Shown: in pieces, positions 5,729 through 9,662 of the stretch
How positions within the stretch are numbered: the first letter of the stretch is position 1
Layout: each line of letters starts with the position of its first letter
Origin: Anaerolineae bacterium
GTDB taxonomy: Bacteria > Chloroflexota > Anaerolineae > Anaerolineales > Villigracilaceae
DNA: 9,662 bases
Reading direction: 5' to 3'
NCBI GenBank assembly: GCA_003158885.1
Contig: PMLN01000361.1
Coordinates: 1-9,662, forward strand
Notes under the pieces: generated by a model
Told to the model about the DNA's origin: nothing
The model's database searches: none
Seen by the model: only the letters and a program-made list of their open reading frames with translations
Program-made: the position numbers and the translations under genes

Positions 5729-7291
5729 CCAATCAATATTCGTGATTAAGCCATCGCCTGTGATCTGATAGGCTTGGCCGCTGCCACTATCCACCAGCCA
5801 AAGATTGCCCTGATAAATGATTGCCAGAAAATCACCGCTCTGTCCCTGAATAGGCAGGGGCGCCCAGGCAGGAGTCTGCGGTTCGAGGCCGGTCGAATCG
5901 GGCGGCGGGAAAAGCGTGCGGCGGTTCGACCCGTCCCGATCCATGACCACCAAGCGATAGCGGCTGGTCTCGCTCTGGGCAGGGAAGATGGCTTGCAGAT
6001 AGGCAACCTGGAAGGAACTCTCCTGTCCGTTTTGGCGCACGGGAGAGGCGACCGGGGCCGCGAACATTCCGACCTGCTCAGTGATGCGCGCCGTGAATTT
6101 GTTGATGAGCGAATCCGCCTTCAGATCGAAGGAGGGCGATTCCTCGTCCGTGATCGGCGCGGGAGCCGGAGCGTGATCTACATAATACAGCGTCTTTCCA
6201 TCGCCGCCCCAACTGATTCCTGGAACCCAGGCCCAGTCACCGTGGGTTTGAAGCGGTGTGATATCGATCAGGGGAGCCAGGTAGCCTCCGGCGGTGTTGA
6301 CCATCCCGATCCCATCGGGGCGCGCATAGGCAATACTTCCATCCGGCGAAATGGCGAAGGACATGCCCCACCAGCCGTAGACCCCGCCGCTGTTGGCATC
6401 CAAAATCTTGCGCGGCGATCCGTTGAGGCTGACCTCATACAGGTCGTTGTTGGCCTGCCAGCCCGGCGCAGTGGTGCGCGGCTCGACAGTTGAATACGCC
6501 ACGGTTGTGCTGCCGTTGGGGAGCCAGGCCGCAAAGTGGACAACGTTGGAGGCGTTCAAATAGATGGGCGAAGGCGAATCCGACTTGGCGCTGACCGCCC
6601 AGAGCGTATTGATCTGCTGGCTGGCCGGTTTGTTCGATTTGCGCGTGAAAAGCAGGTAACTGCCGTTCGATGAAAGCGCAAAGATGTGTCCATCCAGGTC
6701 GCCGGTGTTGACCAGCAGCCGGCGGTTGGCGGTGGAGGTGTCCATGATCCACGCATTGCCGCCCGCCAAGTATGCAATTTTACCGGGAATGGATAATGGT
6801 GTAAATGAAGACTGCGCCCCGACCATCATGATCTCCGGCACCGCATTTTGCAGAATCACCGTCTTGACAACCGTTTTGCTGGTCTCGACCCCATCTTCCA
6901 GCACGCGGCGGTAAGTAATCTCCTGTTCGCCGTTGACCCCGGCCTGCACCTGGCGCGTTTGTCCTTCGGGCAGTGACTCGTTGCGGATGATCTGCTGTTC
7001 AAAGGGAATCATTTGATCCTCGGTGGTGAACTCTTCCTGCACGCGCGTCAGCTTGACGGTATCGCCATTGTTAAGAACCGCGTAGAAGGGCGGGTCGGAT
7101 TTATCGAGGTTGCCCGGCGTGATGCCGGTTTGTTGGATGGCTTGCAGAACGGTACTACCGGCCGGGACGCTGACTTGTTGAGACTTGCCATCGGCGGTGA
7201 GGGTCACGTTGACGAGGGTGTGTCCGGCTTGGGCGAGCTGGCAGCCTGCCAGGAGGAAGGTGAGTGCGAGGGCACAGATGGCTTTGTACAC
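5723..7291 (-). CDS. Lipoprotein with YabE-like, G5 and TolB-like beta-propeller domains
   Basis: I choose the GTG at 7289-7291, giving 522 residues that begin with a clear lipoprotein signal: YKAICALALTFLLAGC, with lipobox LAGC and the acylated Cys at 17. The frame stays open upstream to an ATG at 7456, but those 55 codons are translated from REP-like and CACAGAG repeats and would bury the signal. Residues about 27-85 resemble the DUF348/YabE ubiquitin-like domain. Residues 87-159 are a G5 domain, with FTTEDQMIPFEQQ, SLPEGQTRQVQAGVNGEQE and TYRRVLEDGVE being typical. About 166-522 form a TolB/WD40-like propeller with blades such as IAYLAGGNAWIMDTS, FAISPDGSIAYARPDG and YRLVVMDRDGSNRRTL. G5 domains bind cell-wall glycans, so I infer an extracytoplasmic, membrane-anchored surface protein. 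No catalytic residues are apparent. Confidence 0.82.
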   Translation of the reverse strand: MYKAICALALTFLLAGCQLAQAGHTLVNVTLTADGKSQQVSVPAGSTVLQAIQQTGITPGNLDKSDPPFYAVLNNGDTVKLTRVQEEFTTEDQMIPFEQQIIRNESLPEGQTRQVQAGVNGEQEITYRRVLEDGVETSKTVVKTVILQNAVPEIMMVGAQSSFTPLSIPGKIAYLAGGNAWIMDTSTANRRLLVNTGDLDGHIFALSSNGSYLLFTRKSNKPASQQINTLWAVSAKSDSPSPIYLNASNVVHFAAWLPNGSTTVAYSTVEPRTTAPGWQANNDLYEVSLNGSPRKILDANSGGVYGWWGMSFAISPDGSIAYARPDGIGMVNTAGGYLAPLIDITPLQTHGDWAWVPGISWGGDGKTLYYVDHAPAPAPITDEESPSFDLKADSLINKFTARITEQVGMFAAPVASPVRQNGQESSFQVAYLQAIFPAQSETSRYRLVVMDRDGSNRRTLFPPPDSTGLEPQTPAWAPLPIQGQSGDFLAIIYQGNLWLVDSGSGQAYQITGDGLITNIDWK

Positions 7292-7314
7292 ATCAAACGA
7301 GAGGAGTTTTTCAC

Positions 7315-7341
7315 CACAGAGTTCACAGAGATCACGGAGAA
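7315..7341 (+). repeat. Short 9-bp-periodic CACAGAG repeat, 3 units
   Basis: CACAGAGTT, CACAGAGAT and CACGGAGAA follow one another in exact 9-base phase, just upstream of the lipoprotein signal peptide. The unit differs from the AGGTC arrays but has the same period. An A-rich run (7338-7356) follows. The repeat lies in the open frame upstream of the chosen lipoprotein start but is not likely to be translated. Confidence 0.75.
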
Positions 7342-7387
7342 AAGAAAAAGGGAAAGATTCTAGCAACGATATGGAAGCTCGATGCAC

Positions 7388-7429
7388 GGGATTGCTTCGT
7401 CGGGAAGTGCGCCCTCCTCGCAACGACAT
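7388..7429 (-). repeat. REP-like dispersed element, copy b
   Basis: The reverse complement starts ATGTCGTTGCGAGG and ends GAAGCAATCCC, matching both ends of copy a with a different centre. A second partial left end (ATGTCGTTGCGGA) follows at about 7435-7447, so one and a half copies stand in tandem. Read on the minus strand, this DNA encodes the RSYMSLRGGRTSRRSNP stretch of the extended lipoprotein frame, which I consider non-coding. Confidence 0.75.
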
Positions 7430-7470
7430 GTAACTCCGCAACGACATGATAGCCACTGGTATAATCCTAC

Positions 7471-8031
7471 CTACTTGATGCGGCCGGTGACGGTCATCAC
7501 GCCATTACTGATGGCGATGGTTTCAAGTCGGAAGCCGGTGGCAACAGGCCCGAGCGAACCGGTGAAGGCTTCGGCCACCAACGCACTGACGGCATCGTTC
7601 AAGCCCTGTGGGGCAGGGTATGGCCCAAAGTCCTCGTGTGTGATCTGGATTTTCGGCTGTCCGTTCGCGTCCACGCCGACGGTCATGGTGACGCTGGCAT
7701 TGGCGATGAACATGCCCTGCTGAAATTTTCCAAACACCGTCATTTGCCCGTCGCGCAGCTGCACCTGCGGATCCGTCACCAGCGGGTTGGGCTGCGATTG
7801 CAGGTAATATGCCAGATAGGATGTGAGTTGTTCTTCGGTGATGTTAAGCGTGATGGTTCCCGTAACAGTGCCGGTGGCCACGCTTTGTTGAACCTGGGTC
7901 TGTAAACTTTGCACCGCCTCGGTCGAAACCGGGATCGGCGTGGCGGGATAATCCGGTCCGCCGACGAAGATCGAACAGGCCAGGGTTGCGAGACCCAGTG
8001 CAAGGAAGGCAAGTACTATTTTTTTCATCAT
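7471..8031 (-). CDS. Predicted lipoprotein of unknown family
   Basis: The protein has 186 residues with a lipoprotein signal: MMKKIVLAFLALGLATLAC, lipobox T-L-A-C with Cys19, preceded by two lysines and a hydrophobic core. A short Pro/Thr linker (28-36) follows. The mature part is mostly predicted beta strand and contains ITLNITEEQLTSYLAYYL (60-77), VQLRDGQMTVFGKF, MFIANASVTMTVGV and a closing AISNGVMTVTGRIK. This alternation of a lipid-binding-like helix and amphipathic strands recalls YpmS/DUF2140- or DUF2993-type proteins, but that is only a resemblance. Two adjacent ATGs (8026-8031) could serve as start, and the ribosome binding site is weak (GAAAG). The next gene on this strand is the large lipoprotein, but 179 bases of repeats separate them, so an operon is uncertain. 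It diverges from scpB. Confidence 0.78.
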   Translation of the reverse strand: MMKKIVLAFLALGLATLACSIFVGGPDYPATPIPVSTEAVQSLQTQVQQSVATGTVTGTITLNITEEQLTSYLAYYLQSQPNPLVTDPQVQLRDGQMTVFGKFQQGMFIANASVTMTVGVDANGQPKIQITHEDFGPYPAPQGLNDAVSALVAEAFTGSLGPVATGFRLETIAISNGVMTVTGRIK

Positions 8032-8042
8032 TTACTTTCTAC

Positions 8043-8105
8043 ATGTCATTGCGAAGCGATCTACAATCCATTGCATGAAAACAGCGCGGGTCCTCGCAAC
8101 GACAT
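8043..8105. repeat. REP-like palindromic element, copy c
   Basis: ATGTCATTGCGA (8043-8054) and TCGCAACGACAT (8094-8105) are inverted copies with one mismatch, enclosing 39 bases. The arms match the end sequence of copies a and b, and GAAGCGATCT after the left arm recalls their other end. It fills most of the 98-base divergent spacer between the unknown lipoprotein and scpB, so promoters for both genes must lie within or beside it. I see no convincing -35/-10 pair there. Confidence 0.78.
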
Positions 8106-8129
8106 CATAATCATTGGAGTTATTATAGC

Positions 8130-8687
8130 ATGAGCGAAAATGAAGAGAACAACCTGCCGCTCTCGGTTCAAATCGAAGGATTGCTGTTCGTGGCGGCCGA
8201 ACCTGTGGCGCCCGCGCATCTGGCCGAGGCGCTGGATGTGGCGCCGTCCATGATCGAAGCCGCGCTGAAGGAATTGGAAACTACGCTTCAAACGCGCGGT
8301 CTGCGACTGCAACGGCACAGCGGCCGCGTGCAATTGACCACTGCTCCCGACTTGGCGGCCACGATCGAACGCTTCCTCGGCCTCGAAACGACGACTCATC
8401 TCAGCCGCGCGGCGCTCGAGACGCTGGCGATCATCGCCTACCAACAGCCGGTGACGCATCCGCAGATCGATTCGATCCGCGGCGTCAACTCGGACAGCAT
8501 GTTGAAGAGTTTGTTGAGCAAAGGCTTGATCATCGAATCGGGACGCGCCGATGGTCCCGGACGCCCGATCCTGTATTCCACCGCGCCTGAATTTTTACAG
8601 CATTTCGGACTCAATTCGATCACAGAATTGCCCGCACTGGATTTGACCGATGAAAACAATAATCACGACGAGATGTTGAAGGGATAA
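8130..8687 (+). CDS. scpB: Segregation and condensation protein B
   Basis: The 185-residue protein matches ScpB throughout. ScpB dimerises and binds the kleisin ScpA in the SMC-ScpAB complex that compacts and separates chromosomes. The N-terminal winged helix starts at VQIEGLLFVAAEPV (13-26). The conserved second half has LSRAALETLAIIAYQQPVT (91-109), RGVNSD (117-122) and GLIIESGRADGPGRPILYS (132-150), then an acidic, Asn-rich tail. GGAG lies about 10 bases before the ATG. scpA is usually next to scpB but is not in this window; scpB stands alone, on the opposite strand from every other gene here. Downstream is a 360-base gene-free region with an inverted-repeat module and a strong terminator. 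Confidence 0.96.
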   Translation: MSENEENNLPLSVQIEGLLFVAAEPVAPAHLAEALDVAPSMIEAALKELETTLQTRGLRLQRHSGRVQLTTAPDLAATIERFLGLETTTHLSRAALETLAIIAYQQPVTHPQIDSIRGVNSDSMLKSLLSKGLIIESGRADGPGRPILYSTAPEFLQHFGLNSITELPALDLTDENNNHDEMLKG

Positions 8688-8710
8688 GTTTAAAAAATTA
8701 AACACGACAG

Positions 8711-8863
8711 ACACAAAGGGCACGAAGGGAAAAGATCCATGATGTTAGGTGCGTTGCTCTTCTAGTATTGGACTTTTGCGAGAGGTCAAATATTTTCTGG
8801 TGCAGGGTGCACTCAAAGGTTGTAAACGATTTACACCTTTGGATGCCTTCGTGTCCTTTGCGT
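8711..8863. repeat. Inverted-repeat module after scpB
   Basis: ACACAAAGGGCACGAAGG (8711-8728) and CCTTCGTGTCCTTTGCGT (8846-8863) are inverted copies matching at 16 of 18 bases. Inside lies a second near-perfect inverted repeat, CAAAGGTTGTAAA (8814-8826) against TTTACACCTTTG (8830-8841), with a single bulge. Each outer arm is itself two 9-base units (CACAAAGGG, CACGAAGGG). No open frame in the module looks real. It could be a small non-autonomous mobile element or a structured 3' region of the scpB transcript. Confidence 0.7.
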
Positions 8864-8891
8864 TAAAAAGGTTTTTGCAGTGGACTCACGA

Positions 8892-8937
8892 ATGGTTCAC
8901 GAAGCGGCTGCGGCTTGCGGTCGGAAGTCCGAACCAT
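8892..8937. other. Compact structured segment just before the terminator
   Basis: ATGGTTC (8892-8898) pairs perfectly with GAACCAT (8931-8937). Inside, CGGA-AG-TCCG (8921-8930) forms a small hairpin and GAAGC/GCTTGC can pair partly. The terminator at 8944 follows at once, so this may be the body of a small RNA or of the scpB 3' UTR. It is not a tRNA. Confidence 0.35.
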
Positions 8938-8943
8938 ACCAAG

Positions 8944-8975
8944 ACAAAAGCCCGTGATTTTTCACGGGCTTTTGT
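8944..8975. terminator. Strong bidirectional intrinsic terminator
   Basis: A perfect 14-bp stem, ACAAAAGCCCGTGA (8944-8957) with TCACGGGCTTTTGT (8962-8975), closes a TTTT loop. The GC core is flanked by A-runs and T-runs on both strands, so it can end rightward transcripts (scpB side) and leftward transcripts from the small cyclase-like gene, whose stop is 72 bases away. Confidence 0.92.
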
Positions 8976-9047
8976 AAAAATATTAAGCGCCGACGCGCTT
9001 CACTATCGCAGTTGGCGCGAACGGTTTTGCTTTTGTCCTTTGCAGGC

Positions 9048-9317
9048 TTAGGCTTCGTTTAGGAAAGTAATATTAGGCGCTCCATCCACACCGGCTTTTT
9101 CCATGGCTGCCCTCAGTTCTGGAGAATGAGCAAACTTCTGAGCGTTCTCCACGGAATTCCACTTAAAAACAAGAATTAACTTGTTGGGTTCGCCTGCATC
9201 GTTGTAAATCTGAGCTGAAAGCTCGCCGCTGGATTTACGGAAATCAGCCTGAGAATCAAACACTTTTTTCCAGTTTGCAAAGTCTTTTACCTTGTGTTGA
9301 ACCAACATACCTGCCAT
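9048..9317 (-). CDS. Small ABM/cyclase-like dimeric alpha/beta-barrel protein
   Basis: The protein has 89 residues from the ATG at 9315-9317, chosen because AAAGGAG lies 9 bases upstream. The frame extends 20 codons further to 9377, but that part has no ribosome site and looks non-coding. The pattern MLVQHKVKDFANWKKVFD (4-21), then IYNDAGEPNKLILVFKW (37-53) and AQKFAHSPELRAAMEKAGV (59-77), fits the antibiotic-biosynthesis-monooxygenase-like (ferredoxin-like) small proteins often annotated as cyclase. These are cytoplasmic, usually dimers, and mostly of unknown substrate. No cofactor residues can be assigned. The gene stands alone, with the terminator at 8944-8975 downstream, so it is probably a single-gene transcript. 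I find no convincing promoter in the sequence before it. Confidence 0.82.
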   Translation of the reverse strand: MAGMLVQHKVKDFANWKKVFDSQADFRKSSGELSAQIYNDAGEPNKLILVFKWNSVENAQKFAHSPELRAAMEKAGVDGAPNITFLNEA

Positions 9318-9457
9318 GATATTTTCTCCTTTTGTAAATTGATGCTGAAAACGGACCCATCCAGCAAAGGGTTGCACTGTCCACTATTACGACCAGTATT
9401 GTCCTAATATTATCACGATACCTCTATTCAAATCTGAGAACGAAATGAGAGTTCGGG

Positions 9458-9511
9458 AAGTCGGACAGGTCTCACAGGTCGAACAGGTCTTATAGGTCTA
9501 ACAGGTCATGC
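9458..9511 (+). repeat. 9-bp tandem repeat array, 6 units (array 4)
   Basis: There are six units in exact 9-base phase: AAGTCGGAC, AGGTCTCAC, AGGTCGAAC, AGGTCTTAT, AGGTCTAAC and AGGTCATGC. A degenerate seventh may precede them at 9449. AAGTCGGACAGGTC is shared with array 1 at 3199-3212. No visible gene ends here; the array lies in the gene-free stretch upstream of the cyclase-like gene. Confidence 0.92.
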
Positions 9512-9514
9512 GTA

Positions 9515-9544
9515 TTGGGCGAGGGTGCCGCGAAAATATATATA
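9515..9544 (+). promoter_or_regulatory. Possible rightward promoter
   Basis: TTGGGC (9515-9520) is followed after 16-18 bases by TATATA (9537-9544). A strong Shine-Dalgarno sequence lies about 35 bases further on. Neither box is a close match, so this is tentative. Confidence 0.3.
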
Positions 9545-9578
9545 CTCAACACGGGCATAGATTGCGTTTTTGCTCAAC

Positions 9579-9604
9579 AGGAGGATTCAGTGAGAACTTC
9601 GTAG
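9579..9604 (+). other. Strong ribosome binding site with a 4-codon frame
   Basis: AGGAGG (9579-9584) sits 5 bases before GTG AGA ACT TCG TAG (9590-9604). The signal looks like a genuine gene start, but the frame stops after four codons. The sequence from the stop onward, GTAGTTGCGGCTTCGCGGCGG, is a GC-rich near-palindrome like a dispersed repeat. It may be a leader peptide, or a gene start cut off by an inserted repeat. The remaining bases to 9662 show nothing I can assign. Confidence 0.3.
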
Positions 9605-9662
9605 TTGCGGCTTCGCGGCGGAACGCCCTGTGGGTTAGTATAGTGGATAAGGGAAATTAGAC

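Noticed and set aside
7460..7465. Perfect TATAAT on the plus strand
   Set aside because: There is no -35 box at the right distance and no rightward gene downstream.
8987..9018. Second terminator hairpin (GCGCCGAC with GTTGGCGC)
   Set aside because: It has a 16-base loop, a wobble pair and no T-tract; the nearby 14-bp hairpin explains termination better.
8749..9051. Rightward 100-codon open frame
   Set aside because: It crosses the inverted-repeat module, the structured segment and the intrinsic terminator, and the protein has no recognisable family pattern.
9632..9662. Partial tRNA (TTAGTATAGTGGATAAGG resembles a D-arm)
   Set aside because: The D-stem does not pair and the sequence runs off the window before any anticodon arm could be tested.

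Overview
The window looks like chromosomal DNA from an uncultured Chloroflexota bacterium, most likely class Anaerolineae. This is inferred from the gene families (a GT39-type membrane glycosyltransferase, an RsmD with an APPQY motif, a YabE-like/G5/beta-propeller lipoprotein, ScpB) and from the protein style; no rRNA or other marker settles it. All recognisable genes are housekeeping or cell-surface genes. No phage, insertion sequence, CRISPR or defence locus is visible.

Layout. Positions 1-4077 hold a leftward series: a small beta-flower-like protein (3709-4077), an acyl-CoA thioesterase (3232-3705), a GT39-type glycosyltransferase (1557-3092), a UroD/MtaA-superfamily protein (598-1560) and rsmD (47-601). 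The last three are joined by 4-base ATGA stop/start overlaps. Positions 4162-5585 hold a leftward two-gene unit, also ATGA-overlapped: a UXS-like nucleotide-sugar SDR and a GtrA-like membrane protein, which together suggest surface polysaccharide or lipid-sugar synthesis. Two predicted lipoproteins follow on the same strand: 5723-7291 (YabE-like, G5 and TolB-like propeller) and 7471-8031 (unknown family). scpB (8130-8687) is the only convincing rightward gene. A small ABM/cyclase-like protein lies leftward at 9048-9317, and a strong bidirectional terminator sits between it and scpB.

The most unusual content is between the genes. A 9-bp repeat (consensus about A-R-G-T-C-K-N-A-C) forms four tandem arrays of 15, 5, 5 and 6 units. 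Each keeps perfect 9-bp phase although the units themselves vary, and both orientations occur. Three arrays run into the stop codon of the neighbouring gene, and a separate 7-bp G-rich array starts at the rsmD stop codon. Other spacers carry a REP-like palindromic element (three copies), two further short 9-bp-periodic repeats, and an inverted-repeat module after scpB. Most longer spacers therefore contain short-period or palindromic repeat DNA. This network of repeats, and its link to gene 3' ends, is the best candidate here for something undescribed.
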